Of a DNA stretch of 64,000 nt, positions 1-8,658 are shown in pieces. The first letter of the stretch is position 1; each line of letters begins with the position of its first letter. Both the position numbers and the translations under genes were made by a program. Origin of the DNA: Kitasatospora herbaricolor (lineage in GTDB: Bacteria; Actinomycetota; Actinomycetes; Streptomycetales; Streptomycetaceae); contig NZ_JAUSVA010000002.1 in the NCBI RefSeq assembly GCF_030813695.1, positions 6,905,501 to 6,969,500 on the forward strand. The letters are read 5' to 3'. The notes beneath the pieces were generated by a model that did not search any database, was not told the origin of the DNA, and saw nothing but the letters and a program-made list of their open reading frames with translations.

Positions 1-19
1 GTTGGCGGTTGCGGCTCAT
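1..19 (-). CDS. Second sugar ABC permease, first codons only (partial)
   Basis: An ATG on the minus strand at 19 shares its A with the TGA stop (21-19) of the upstream permease gene, giving a TGATG junction. The reading frame runs off the window after MSRNRQ. Sugar importers of this class normally carry two permeases side by side (MalF then MalG type), so this is most likely the MalG-type partner, translated by coupling to the first permease. The identity rests on position only, because six codons carry no domain information. Confidence 0.6.
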
Positions 20-987
20 CAGGCGTCCAGCCCCTTCATCCGGCGGGCGGCGATCAGGTTGGCGGCGACGATCACGACGATCAGCAGGAACATCGCCCAC
101 GAGACGGCCGCGCCGTAGCCGTACTTGAAGCGGCCCCAGAACTGGTTGTAGGAGTACAGCGCGAGGGTCTGGAACTGGTGCTGGGAGCCGCCGGTGGTCG
201 GGTCCTGCTGCTGGCCGAAGAGCATCGGCTCGCCGAACAGCTGGAGGGCGCCGATGGTGGAGACGATCACCGAGAACAGGATCGTCGGGCGGAGCATCGG
301 GACGGTGATCGAGCGGAACTGCCGCCAGCGGCTCGCCCCGTCGATGGCGGCGGCCTCGTACAGCTCGAACGGCACGGCCTGCATCGCGGCCAGGAAGATC
401 AGGGCGTTGTAGCCCGTCCAGCGCCAGGTGACGATGGCGGAGATGGCCGTCCAGGAGGAGAGCGTGCCGGCCTGCCAGTCGATGTGCTCGACGCCGAACA
501 GGCCGAGCGTCCAGTTGATCAACCCGTAGTCACGGCCGAAGAGCTGGACGAAGATCAGGGTGACGGCGGCGACCGAGGTGACGTTGGGCAGCAGGACGCC
601 GAGCCGGAACAGCGTCCGCCCGCGCATCCGGTAGTTCAGCAGGTGCGCCAGGACGAGCGCGAGCAGCAGCTGCGGAACGGTGGAGAGCACGCCGATGCCG
701 ACGGTGTTCTTCAGCGCGTTGAGGAAGAACGGGTCGTCCAGCAGCTTGCGGTAGTTCTCCAGCCCGACCCACTGCCCCTGGCTGCCGGGGACGTCGACCC
801 GCCAGTTGGTCATCGACACGTACCCGGTGTAGAGCATCGGGAAGAGCCCGAAGCCGGCGAACACCAGGAAGAACGGCGCGATGTAGAGGTACGGCGAGAG
901 GGTGCGGTCGAGCCGGTGCCGACGGTGGGCCGCCACGGGTGCGCGCGCGGCCCGGGCGGGCCGGCCGGCGGAGACGGACGCAGCCAT
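19..987 (-). CDS. Sugar ABC transporter permease, MalF/UgpA type
   Basis: A 322-residue integral membrane protein, of normal length for the family. The N-terminus is basic and cytoplasmic, and the first membrane helix starts near residue 33. Further hydrophobic helices follow. The cytoplasmic EAA loop that contacts the ATPase is clear (YEAAAIDGASRWRQF, in the second half of the protein). AAGGAG lies just upstream of the ATG. The gene follows the binding-protein gene after a strong intercistronic hairpin, and its stop overlaps the next permease start. No ATPase gene is nearby. That is usual for streptomycete sugar importers, which share the MsiK ATPase; this last point is family knowledge. The substrate is not readable, but the neighbouring glucan-type hydrolases suggest a glucan oligosaccharide. 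Confidence 0.93.
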   Translation of the reverse strand: MAASVSAGRPARAARAPVAAHRRHRLDRTLSPYLYIAPFFLVFAGFGLFPMLYTGYVSMTNWRVDVPGSQGQWVGLENYRKLLDDPFFLNALKNTVGIGVLSTVPQLLLALVLAHLLNYRMRGRTLFRLGVLLPNVTSVAAVTLIFVQLFGRDYGLINWTLGLFGVEHIDWQAGTLSSWTAISAIVTWRWTGYNALIFLAAMQAVPFELYEAAAIDGASRWRQFRSITVPMLRPTILFSVIVSTIGALQLFGEPMLFGQQQDPTTGGSQHQFQTLALYSYNQFWGRFKYGYGAAVSWAMFLLIVVIVAANLIAARRMKGLDA

Positions 988-1011
988 CTGGGTGTGCTCC
1001 TTGGAGGGTGG

Positions 1012-1051
1012 CGCGGTACCGGCGTGGTGTCAGATCCACGCCGGTACCGCG
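1012..1051 (-). terminator. Strong intercistronic hairpin between binding protein and permease
   Basis: A perfect 16-bp inverted repeat (1012-1027 with 1036-1051) with an 8-base loop lies between the stop of the binding-protein gene (1091) and the start of the permease (987). No T-run follows. In this position such a hairpin usually protects the upstream mRNA or acts as a partial terminator, so that more binding protein than permease is made. The structure is seen; the role is inferred from family precedent. Confidence 0.75.
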
Positions 1052-1090
1052 GGTCTCGGGGTGTGAGGTGGCGCCGTTCGCGGCGGGTGG

Positions 1091-2389
1091 TCAGCCGACG
1101 ATGTTGCCGACGTCCGCGAGGGCCTTCTTCCAGGCCCCGTCGGCGTCGGTCTTGCCCTGCTCGATCGAGGTGAGGGCGTTGCCGAGGGCGGTGCCGATCT
1201 CGGCGCCGTGCGCGCCGAGCGGCTGCGGCTTCAGGTCCTTGGCGGACTGGGAGAAGATCTTTCCGGTGGGCGCGTTGTTGAACAGCGGGTCGGTGTGGTC
1301 GGCGATGTCGGGCTGGCTCCAGAGCGCCTGGTCGGACGGGAAGTAGCCCTTCTCGGTGAAGAGCTTGGCCTCCTGCTCGGGTGCGGTGAGCCACTTGGCG
1401 AGCTCGGTGGCGGCCTTGGTGTGCTTGCCGGACCTGGGCACGGAGAGGTACGAGCCGCCCCAGTTGCCGCCGCCGCCGGGGATCCGGGCCATGTCCCAGG
1501 TGCCGCCGTCGGTGGGCGGGTTGGCCTTGAACTGGTAGCTCATCCAGGCGGGGCAGGCGACGGTGGCGAACTGGCTCTTCTGGAACCCGGTGTCCCAGGC
1601 GGGGGTGAAGGCCTGGATGCCGGCCGACTCGCCGTCCTTGATCGCGCCGGCCACCAGGTCGAACGCCTGCCGCACGGCCGGGTTCTCGTTCACCACCGGC
1701 TTGCCGGCCGCGTCGTAGAAGCCGGTCGGGGCCTGGGCGATGACGGCGCTGAACAGGTTGCCGCCGCTGTCGAACCAGCGGACGTCCTTGTTGGGGCTGT
1801 CGGCCAGGAACTTCTTCCCGGTGGCGGCGTAGGCCTTCCAGTCGGTGAGCAGCGCGGAGACCTGGTCCCGGTCGGTGGGCAGGCCGGCGGCCTTGAACAG
1901 GTCGCTGCGGTAGCACAGCGCCATGCCGCCCATGTCGGTGCCGAGACCGAAGAGCACCTTGCCGTCGGCGCTGGAGGCGGGCGCGGTCTTGGAGGGCACC
2001 CACTGGGCGGCGTCGACGCCGTTCTCCAGGAAGTTGACGAACTTGGCCGCCTGCGCCTGGAACCCGGCGACCTGGCCGATCTCGATCGCCTCGACGTCGG
2101 CGGTGCCGGAGCCGGCCAGCAGGTGGGCCTGCAGGTTCTGGTGGTGCGCGCCCATGTCGGCGCGGTTCTCCTTGACGGTGATGTTGGGGTGCTGCTGCTC
2201 GTACTGCTTGTAGAGGTCCGCGTACCCGAAGTCGGAGAAGAGGTTCACGGTCAGGGTGATCTTCTCGTTGGGGTCGTCCTGCGCCTGGCTCCCGCCGCTG
2301 CTGGAACAGCCGGTCACGGCCAGCAGGGCGGTGAGCGCGGCTGCCGCGCCGAGGAGCCGGGTTCTCGGACCGGTACGGAAGGTGGGCAT
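1091..2389 (-). CDS. Extracellular sugar-binding lipoprotein (SBP family 1)
   Basis: A 432-residue solute-binding lipoprotein of a sugar ABC importer. I placed the start at the ATG at 2389 because AAGGAG lies six bases upstream and the protein then opens with a standard lipoprotein signal (basic MPTFRTGPRTR, a hydrophobic stretch, then VTGC with Cys28 as the lipid site). A longer in-frame start at 2575 would place the signal peptide internally. The mature protein has the family 1 lobes and a C-terminal region ending near GNALTSIEQGKTDADGAWKKAL. It is first in an operon with the permeases. A LacI-type palindrome at 2512-2525 lies in its upstream region. Confidence 0.93.
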   Translation of the reverse strand: MPTFRTGPRTRLLGAAAALTALLAVTGCSSSGGSQAQDDPNEKITLTVNLFSDFGYADLYKQYEQQHPNITVKENRADMGAHHQNLQAHLLAGSGTADVEAIEIGQVAGFQAQAAKFVNFLENGVDAAQWVPSKTAPASSADGKVLFGLGTDMGGMALCYRSDLFKAAGLPTDRDQVSALLTDWKAYAATGKKFLADSPNKDVRWFDSGGNLFSAVIAQAPTGFYDAAGKPVVNENPAVRQAFDLVAGAIKDGESAGIQAFTPAWDTGFQKSQFATVACPAWMSYQFKANPPTDGGTWDMARIPGGGGNWGGSYLSVPRSGKHTKAATELAKWLTAPEQEAKLFTEKGYFPSDQALWSQPDIADHTDPLFNNAPTGKIFSQSAKDLKPQPLGAHGAEIGTALGNALTSIEQGKTDADGAWKKALADVGNIVG

Positions 2390-2511
2390 GGTGACTCCTT
2401 GCGAGGACGGCGCTGGGCCTGACGGGTGGTGAGCAGGAGGGGCTGAGCGGCGGGCAGGGAGAGCGCGCCGCTCCGGGAGAGGTGCCGGTCGGAGCACCTG
2501 TGGAGCAGAGC

Positions 2512-2525
2512 GGAGAGCGCTCTCC
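2512..2525. promoter_or_regulatory. LacI-type operator upstream of the sugar importer
   Basis: A perfect 14-bp palindrome, GGAGAGC/GCTCTCC, with the central CG typical of LacI/CebR-family operators. It lies about 125 bases upstream of the binding-protein start. The same core occurs at 2685-2696 and 8668-8677. The repressor encoded at 8699 is the obvious candidate to bind it. Confidence 0.7.
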
Positions 2526-2684
2526 CATGGGCCTGGAGCCTGGCCCCTGGAACAGGCAAAGTCAAGAGGTGGCACTCAACACCGTTCCGGTACTGCGCTT
2601 TTGTCCGGGATGCCGGGTCCGGCGGCGATGCGTGCAGAGGGCTTGACACGGCGGAAACGTGGGCGCAACTATCTCAACCACTGC

Positions 2685-2696
2685 GAGAGCGCTCTC
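2685..2696. promoter_or_regulatory. LacI-type operator upstream of the multidomain glycosidase
   Basis: The palindrome GAGAGC/GCTCTC, followed by CCAG, lies 115 bases before the glycosidase start at 2811. It shares the core of the operators at 2512 and 8668. The two operators in this divergent intergenic region are about 170 bp apart, so a tetrameric repressor could in principle bridge them; that last idea is inference. Confidence 0.7.
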
Positions 2697-2810
2697 CCAG
2701 CGATGGGAGCCCGACCCGGCCCAGCCGTCCGACCACCCCTCCCGGACCGGCTGCGGCCGAAGGCCGGTGTTTCCGGTCCTCCCCCCACCGTCTCGTCAGG
2801 AGAGTCCCTC

Positions 2811-5800
2811 ATGCTCGCACCACCCGTCCGGACAGCCGCCGGCCCCGAACGCTCGTCACCCGGGTGGCGAGTGCTGGCCGCGACCGTCGCGGCAGCCTTG
2901 GTCGCGGCCCTGATGCTGTTCGTGCCCACGAGCCGCGCCCAGGCCGCGCCCGTTCTGCTGTCCCAGGGCAAGCCGGTGACGGCTTCCTCGGAGGAGAACT
3001 ACGGCACGCCCGCCACCAACGCCGTGGACGGCAACACCGGCACCCGGTGGTCGAGCGCCAACACCGACCCGCAGTGGATCCAGGTCGACCTCGGCAGCCC
3101 GGCCGCGATCGGCCAGGTCGTGCTGAACTGGGAGTCCGCGTACGGCAAGGCGTACCAGATCCAGCTCTCCAACGACGGCACGAACTGGACCACCGCGTAC
3201 TCCACCACCACCGGCGCCGGCGGAGTCGAGACCCTCGCGGTCTCCGGCACCGCCCGCTACGTGCGGATGAACGGCACCGCCCGCGCCACCGGGTACGGCT
3301 ACTCGCTCTGGGAGTTCCAGGTCTTCGGCACCGCCGCCGCCACCGGCTGCGGCACCGCCAACGCCGCGCAGGGCCGCCCGGCCACCGCCTCCAGCGAGGA
3401 GAACTACGGCACCACGGCCGCCAACGCCGTGGACGGCAACACCGGCACCCGCTGGTCGAGCGCCAACACCGACCCGCAGTGGATCCAGGTCGACCTCGGC
3501 TCGGCCCAGCCGGTCTGCCAGGTCGGGCTGTTCTGGGAGTCCGCGTACGGCAAGGCGTACCAGATCCAGCTCTCCACCGACGGGACGAACTGGAGCACCG
3601 CGTACTCCACCACCACCGGCGCCGGCGGCACCGAGACGCTCGCCGTCTCCGGCACCGCCCGCTACGTGCGGATGAACGGCACCGCCCGCGCCACCGGCTA
3701 CGGCTACTCGCTCTGGGAGCTGCAGGTCCGCACCGGCGGTGACCCGACCACGCCGCCGCCCACCACCCCGCCGACCACCCCGCCGACCACGCCGCCCACC
3801 ACCCCGCCGGTGACCCCGCCGCCGGGCAACTGGACCACCGTGTTCAACGAGGACTTCACGGGCAACGCCGGCGCCGCGCCGTCCGCCGCGAACTGGATCA
3901 CCCAGACCGGCACCTCCTACCCGGGCGGCCCGGCCAACTGGGGCACCAGCGAGGTGCAGACGAACACCAACGCGCCCGCCAACGTCTCGCTCAACGGCAA
4001 CGGCGCGCTCAACCTCACCGCGCTGAGGAACGGCGACGCGTGGACGTCGGGCCGGGTCGAGAGCCAGCGCTCCGACTTCGCCGCCCCGGCCGGCGGCCAG
4101 CTCCAGATCTCCGCGACCGTCAAGCAGCCGAACGTCGCCGACGGCACCGGCTACTGGCCCTCGTTCCGCGCGATGGGCGCCGGCAACCGCGGCAACTTCA
4201 CCGTCTGGCCGGGCGCCGGCGAGTCGGACATCCTGGAGAACGTCAACGGCCGCAGCCAGCTCTCCACCACCCTGCACTGCGGCACCGCCCCCGGCGGCAA
4301 CTGCAACGAGTACAACGGCATGACCAGCGGGCTGGCCAGCTGCACCGGCTGCCAGAGCGACTACCACACGTACTCGCAGATCCTGGACCGCACCACCTCG
4401 GACGAGCAGATCCGCTGGTACCTCGACGGCCGTCAGGTCTGGCAGGTCAGCGAGTCCCAGGTCGGCGTCGCCACCTGGGACGCGGCCGTGCACCACGGCT
4501 TCTACCTGGTGTTCAACCTCGGCATCGGCGGCGGGTTCCCGAACGGGAACTGCAACTGCACCTCGCCGACCGCGAACACCACGTCCGGCGGCGTGCTGAG
4601 CATCGACAAGGTGACGGTCTCCACCACCACCGGCAACGCCCCGGCGCCGCTGACCGACCCGGCCGTCCCGGCCGGCGGGTCCACCGTCAAGGTGACCGGC
4701 GGACAGGGCAACTGGGCGCTCACCGTGAACGGCGCGCCGTACCAGGTCAAGGGCATCACCTGGGGCCCGGCCAACACCACCATCGACGCGCACGTGCGTG
4801 AGCTCAAGGCGATGGGCGTCAACACCCTGCGCACCTGGGGCACCGACGCCGGCAGCAAGCCGCTGCTGGACACCGCCGCCGCGCACGGGATCAAGGTCGT
4901 CAACGGGTTCTGGCTGAACCAGGGCGCGGACTACGTCAACGACACCGCGTACATGGACAGCACGCTCGACCAGATCAAGCAGTGGGTGACCACCTACAAG
5001 AACCACCCCGGCGTGCTGATGTGGGACGTCGGCAACGAGGTCATCCTCACCACCCAGGACCACACCTACAACGGCACCACGGTCGAGCAGCAGCGGGTCG
5101 CGTACGCCAAGTACGTGGAGCGGGTCACCCAGGCGATCCACGCCATCGACACCAACCACCCGGTGACCTCCACCGACGCCTACACCGCTGCGTGGAAGTA
5201 CTACAAGGACTGGACCCCGAGCCTGGACCTGCTGGCCGTCAACTCCTACGGTTCGGTCTGCAACGTCAAGGCCGACTGGATCGCCGGCGGCTACACCAAG
5301 CCGTACATCATCACCGAGTCCGGCGAGGACGGCGAGTGGGAGGTCCCGAACGACGCCAACGGCGTGCCCACCGAGCCCTCGGACATCAAGAAGCGTGACG
5401 CCTACCTGTCCAACTGGGCCTGCATCACCGGCCACCAGGGCGTCGCGCTCGGCGCCACGGTCTTCCACTACGGCACCGAGAACGACTTCGGCGGCGTCTG
5501 GTACAACACCGTGCCCGCCGGCTGGAAGCGCCTCAGCTTCTACTCGGTGGCCAAGGACTACAACGGCAACGTGGGCACCAACACGCCCCCGGTGATCTCC
5601 GACATGACGCTGAGCAACACCGCGACCGTCCCGGCCGGCGGCACGTTCACCATCAGCACCACCACCACCGACCCCGACGGCGACCTGATCCGCTACCAGC
5701 TGCTCTACTGCGCCAAGTACGCGGGCGGCGGCACCGGGTTCGACCAGGTCAAGTTCGTCCAGACCGCCGACGGCCGGTTCACCGCGACCGCCCCGAAGAA

Positions 5801-6293
5801 CCTGGGCGTGTACAAGGTCTACGTCTACGCGTACGACGGCCACGGCAACGTGGGCATCGAGACCAAGTCCTTCCGCGTGGTGGCCCCGACGGTCAACGGG
5901 ACGAACGTGGCGCTGAACAAGCCGACCACCGCCTCCAGCTTCCAGGCGGTCGGCAACGGCGCGCCGTACCCCGCCTCCAACGCCACCGACGGCAACTGGG
6001 GCACCCGTTGGGCCAGCGAGTGGGCCGACCCGCAGTGGGTCCGGGTCGACCTCGGCGCCGTCACCTCGTTCAAGCACGTCCAGCTGGGCTGGGAGGGCGC
6101 CTACGGCAAGGCGTACCAGATCCAGACCTCCAACGACGGCACCAACTGGACGACGGTCTGGTCCACCACCACCGGGACCGGCGGCATCGACGACTTCGAC
6201 GTCACCGGCAGCGGCCGGTACGTCCGGATCAACATCACGCAGCGGGGCACCGCCTACGGCGACTCGCTCTACGAGTTCGGCGTCTACGCCTAG
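2811..6293 (+). CDS. Secreted multidomain glycosidase: CBM32 x2, GH16, TIM-barrel glycosidase, Ig-like, CBM32
   Basis: A 1160-residue secreted enzyme. The ATG at 2811 was chosen because CAGGAGAG precedes it and it opens the signal peptide (hydrophobic VLAATVAAALVAALMLFV, cleavage near Ala46). An upstream in-frame start at 2601 would bury this signal. Domains: F5/8-type C (CBM32) at about 47-178 and 182-308; a Thr-Pro linker at about 310-339; GH16 at about 340-607 with Glu471-x-Asp473-x-x-Glu476 as the catalytic motif; a TIM-barrel glycosidase domain of the GH2/GH5 superfamily at about 624-920, with Glu743 in WDVGNE as likely acid/base and Glu836 in ITESGE as likely nucleophile; an Ig/PKD-like domain at about 923-1027; a third CBM32 to the end. 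GH16 enzymes mostly cut beta-1,3 or mixed beta-glucans or galactans. The exact substrate is unknown. A LacI-type operator lies upstream. Confidence 0.9.
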   Translation: MLAPPVRTAAGPERSSPGWRVLAATVAAALVAALMLFVPTSRAQAAPVLLSQGKPVTASSEENYGTPATNAVDGNTGTRWSSANTDPQWIQVDLGSPAAIGQVVLNWESAYGKAYQIQLSNDGTNWTTAYSTTTGAGGVETLAVSGTARYVRMNGTARATGYGYSLWEFQVFGTAAATGCGTANAAQGRPATASSEENYGTTAANAVDGNTGTRWSSANTDPQWIQVDLGSAQPVCQVGLFWESAYGKAYQIQLSTDGTNWSTAYSTTTGAGGTETLAVSGTARYVRMNGTARATGYGYSLWELQVRTGGDPTTPPPTTPPTTPPTTPPTTPPVTPPPGNWTTVFNEDFTGNAGAAPSAANWITQTGTSYPGGPANWGTSEVQTNTNAPANVSLNGNGALNLTALRNGDAWTSGRVESQRSDFAAPAGGQLQISATVKQPNVADGTGYWPSFRAMGAGNRGNFTVWPGAGESDILENVNGRSQLSTTLHCGTAPGGNCNEYNGMTSGLASCTGCQSDYHTYSQILDRTTSDEQIRWYLDGRQVWQVSESQVGVATWDAAVHHGFYLVFNLGIGGGFPNGNCNCTSPTANTTSGGVLSIDKVTVSTTTGNAPAPLTDPAVPAGGSTVKVTGGQGNWALTVNGAPYQVKGITWGPANTTIDAHVRELKAMGVNTLRTWGTDAGSKPLLDTAAAHGIKVVNGFWLNQGADYVNDTAYMDSTLDQIKQWVTTYKNHPGVLMWDVGNEVILTTQDHTYNGTTVEQQRVAYAKYVERVTQAIHAIDTNHPVTSTDAYTAAWKYYKDWTPSLDLLAVNSYGSVCNVKADWIAGGYTKPYIITESGEDGEWEVPNDANGVPTEPSDIKKRDAYLSNWACITGHQGVALGATVFHYGTENDFGGVWYNTVPAGWKRLSFYSVAKDYNGNVGTNTPPVISDMTLSNTATVPAGGTFTISTTTTDPDGDLIRYQLLYCAKYAGGGTGFDQVKFVQTADGRFTATAPKNLGVYKVYVYAYDGHGNVGIETKSFRVVAPTVNGTNVALNKPTTASSFQAVGNGAPYPASNATDGNWGTRWASEWADPQWVRVDLGAVTSFKHVQLGWEGAYGKAYQIQTSNDGTNWTTVWSTTTGTGGIDDFDVTGSGRYVRINITQRGTAYGDSLYEFGVYA
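2967..3330 (+). repeat. CBM32 direct repeat, copy 1
   Basis: This segment repeats at 3372-3735 with an offset of exactly 405 bases and no indel that I can see. The DNA is close to identical over long runs, for example the GAGGAGAACTACGGCAC block at 2991 and 3396. The two encoded carbohydrate-binding domains are therefore a recent tandem duplication. The third CBM32 of the same protein (5895-6290) is more diverged. Confidence 0.9.
3372..3735 (+). repeat. CBM32 direct repeat, copy 2
   Basis: Second copy of the F5/8-type domain segment, 405 bases downstream of copy 1. It encodes the same tryptophan-rich binding face (TRWSSANTDPQWIQVDLGS) with a few substitutions. Confidence 0.9.
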
Positions 6294-6326
6294 GCCCCAC
6301 AGCCCGGCGCACGCCTGATCCAGACC

Positions 6327-6369
6327 CCCTCGGGACCGGGACGAACCCCACTCCTCCCGGCCCCGAGGG
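6327..6369 (+). terminator. Terminator-like hairpin after the glycosidase gene
   Basis: A 14-bp stem (6327-6340 with 6356-6369, one A/C mismatch) and a 15-base loop, about 35 bases after the stop of the glycosidase gene and before the ribosome binding site of the next gene. It has no T-run, which is common for terminators in this GC range. The downstream gene may be read by partial read-through or from its own promoter. Confidence 0.65.
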
Positions 6370-6401
6370 CCCCACCCCCATCCGTTCGACCTGGAGGTCC
6401 G

Positions 6402-7796
6402 ATGCGACCCCGCTTCCTGTCCCGCGGCCGACCGCGCCGCACGTCCCTGGCGGTGGCCTTCGCCGCCGTCCTGGCCCTGACCGGCCTCTCCGGCACGGCC
6501 CAGCAGGCCGCCGCGGCCGGCGACCCGCTGATCTCGGCGTCCCGCCCGGTGACGGCCTCGTCCATCGAGAGCCTGAACTTCCCCGCCGGGGCGGTCGTCG
6601 ACAACGACCTCAACACCCGCTGGGCGAGCACCTGGACCGACCCGTCCTGGATCCAGATCGACCTCGGCGGCACCGCCGCCGTCAGCAAGGTCGAGCTGGA
6701 CTGGGAGGCGGCCTACGCCAAGGCCTTCCAGCTGCAGGTGTCCCCGGACGCCACCAACTGGACGACGGTCTACTCCACGGCCAACGCCACCGGCGGGGTG
6801 CAGAACCTCGCCGTCACCGGCAGCGGCCGCTACATCCGGCTCTACGCCACCGCCCGCGGCACCCAGTACGGGTACTCGCTGCTGGAGTTCAAGGTGTACG
6901 GCCAGGTGACCGTCCCGACCAACGGCTACGTGCCGGCCAACCCGCAGGTCACCGGGGTCACCCCGTCGACCGCCAACCCGCCGCACGCGTACTTCCACGA
7001 GTTCCAGGCGAACTGCACGGCGTCCCACAACCTGCCGGACGACCCGATCGTCTTCCCCGGCCAGGCCGGTGCCTCCCACCTGCACACCTTCATGGGGGCC
7101 ACCAACACCAACGCCGCCTCGACCCTGGCCTCGCTGAACGCGAGCACCAGCAGCTGCCTGGCCCCCGCAGACCGCTCCGGCTACTGGATGCCCTCCATGT
7201 ACGACGGGGCGACCGTGGTCAACCCGGTCGGCCTGCAGACCATCTACTACAAGAGCTCGGTGAACGACTACACCAGCGTGCGGCCGTTCCCGCCGGGCCT
7301 GCGCTTCGTGGTCGGCAGCCCGTCGGCCACCGCCACCCAGTTCGCCACCGACCCCGGCTACGTCGCGGGCTGGGAGTGCGGCACCAGCTACCACAGCATC
7401 GACCTGCCGGTCGACTGCCCCGGCGGCGGCCAGGTCGGCGTCCGCTACCAGGCGCCCAGCTGCTGGAACGGGCTCTACCTGGACACCCCCGACCACAAGA
7501 GCCACATGGCCTACCCGGTCGGCGGGGTCTGCCCGGCCACCCACCCGGTGGCGCTGCCGATGATCGAGTTCAAGGTGGCCTTCCCGGTCAACACCGCGAA
7601 CATGTCGCAGCTGCACCTGTCCAGTGGACGGGGATTCTCCTTCCACTACGACTTCTTCAACGCCTGGGAGGCGCCCACGCTCGCCGCGATGGTGAACCAC
7701 TGCATCGTCGGTGGTCTCCAGTGCGACCCGCGCGGGTACGACGAGAACCAGCCCGCCAAGGGCGCGGTGCTCAACGCGCAGTACCTGCTGCCCTGA
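6402..7796 (+). CDS. Secreted CBM32-DUF1996 protein
   Basis: A 464-residue secreted protein; CTGGAGGTCC precedes the ATG. The signal peptide covers about residues 1-40 (LAVAFAAVLALTGLSGTAQQAAAA). An F5/8-type carbohydrate-binding domain covers about 41-170 and is similar to those of the preceding enzyme. The rest matches DUF1996, recognised by YFHEFQANC, the HLHTFMG motif, SGYWMPSMYDG and several paired cysteines. DUF1996 has no firmly established function, but it occurs in secreted proteins of fungi and actinomycetes, often fused to carbohydrate-binding domains; the histidine motif could be a metal or catalytic site. The position next to the GH16 enzyme suggests a role in attacking the same polysaccharide. 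Confidence 0.88.
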   Translation: MRPRFLSRGRPRRTSLAVAFAAVLALTGLSGTAQQAAAAGDPLISASRPVTASSIESLNFPAGAVVDNDLNTRWASTWTDPSWIQIDLGGTAAVSKVELDWEAAYAKAFQLQVSPDATNWTTVYSTANATGGVQNLAVTGSGRYIRLYATARGTQYGYSLLEFKVYGQVTVPTNGYVPANPQVTGVTPSTANPPHAYFHEFQANCTASHNLPDDPIVFPGQAGASHLHTFMGATNTNAASTLASLNASTSSCLAPADRSGYWMPSMYDGATVVNPVGLQTIYYKSSVNDYTSVRPFPPGLRFVVGSPSATATQFATDPGYVAGWECGTSYHSIDLPVDCPGGGQVGVRYQAPSCWNGLYLDTPDHKSHMAYPVGGVCPATHPVALPMIEFKVAFPVNTANMSQLHLSSGRGFSFHYDFFNAWEAPTLAAMVNHCIVGGLQCDPRGYDENQPAKGAVLNAQYLLP

Positions 7797-7815
7797 CGGT
7801 CCGGATCGCCTGATC

Positions 7816-7863
7816 CCGTGCCCGTGGCCGTCCCCGCTCCGGCGGGGCCGGTCGCGGGCACGG
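7816..7863 (+). terminator. Nested terminator hairpin
   Basis: An outer perfect 9-bp stem, CCGTGCCCG (7816-7824) with CGGGCACGG (7855-7863), encloses an inner 6-bp stem (7832-7837 with 7842-7847). It lies 20 bases after the DUF1996 gene and fits a transcription stop. Confidence 0.65.
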
Positions 7864-7963
7864 CCGTACCCCCGGCCGCCCCCGGGCCGGCCGCCCTTCC
7901 CCGGCCCGCCACCCCCACCGGCCCCGCCACCCCTGGCCCGTCGTCCCCGCCGCGGAGGACCGC

Positions 7964-8536
7964 ATGACCACCCGCCCCAGCCGCCCGCCGGCACGGACCG
8001 TCGCCGCTCTCCTGCTGGCCCTGGCCGCCGCGGCCTGCGCCGCACCGCCCGCGCCGGGCCCGGCCGCCGCCCCGCCGGGGGCGCGGACCTCCGCCGCGGC
8101 GGACCTCGGCCCCTCGCCCGCCTCCCTGATGGTCTGCGCCGGCAGCGTGCCGACGCAGCTGTCCGGCGCCTTCGGCACCGATCCGGCCACCCCGCCCGCC
8201 GGCACCTGGGCCCAGCACCTGTACACCTGCACCTACGCGTACGCCGAGGGCACGCTGCTGATCACGGTGAAGGAGCTGGCCGACCGGGCCACCGCCGCCG
8301 CGCACTTCGAAGGCCTGCGCGGCAGCGCCGGCCCGGTGACGCCGGTGACGGGCCTCGGCGACGCGGCCTACACCCGGGCGGACGGCTCGACGGTGGTCCT
8401 CCGGGACGGCTCGGTGCTGACGGTCGACGTGCACCGGCTGCCGGAGCGTTTCGGCAGGCCGCCGCGGTCTCGGTCGAACGTCTCGGTGACGGTCGCGACC
8501 ACGGTGATGATCTGCTGGAAGGAGCACGCGCCGTGA
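7964..8536 (+). CDS. Small lipoprotein of unknown function
   Basis: A 190-residue protein preceded by GGAGGA at a good distance. It opens with a basic N-terminus and a hydrophobic run ending LALAAAAC, so Cys25 is a likely lipid-attachment site. A proline- and alanine-rich stretch follows, then a compact domain of about 110 residues with two cysteines (VCAGS and YTCTYAY) that could pair. The C-terminus carries a short hydrophobic stretch and one further Cys. I do not recognise the family; streptomycetes encode many such lipoproteins. It lies between the hydrolase genes and the repressor, but nothing in it shows a sugar-related role. Confidence 0.75.
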   Translation: MTTRPSRPPARTVAALLLALAAAACAAPPAPGPAAAPPGARTSAAADLGPSPASLMVCAGSVPTQLSGAFGTDPATPPAGTWAQHLYTCTYAYAEGTLLITVKELADRATAAAHFEGLRGSAGPVTPVTGLGDAAYTRADGSTVVLRDGSVLTVDVHRLPERFGRPPRSRSNVSVTVATTVMICWKEHAP

Positions 8537-8658
8537 CGGGAAACGTTTCCCGGAGGGGTCCGACGGCGCTCCGAGGGGGCCTTCCGGGGCCCGGATCGCC
8601 TCCGGGCGTCTGCGGCCTGGCCCGGGGGCGGTTCCGGGAGCTGCTCCGAGCTGTGGCT

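Noticed and set aside
2601..2810. Upstream in-frame start for the multidomain glycosidase
   Set aside because: It would put 70 arginine-rich residues before a normal signal peptide and translate across the LacI-type operator.
2856..8045. Minus-strand open frame of 1729 codons opposite the glycosidase and DUF1996 genes
   Set aside because: Same shadow effect; it crosses several real genes and the hairpins between them and shows no motif.
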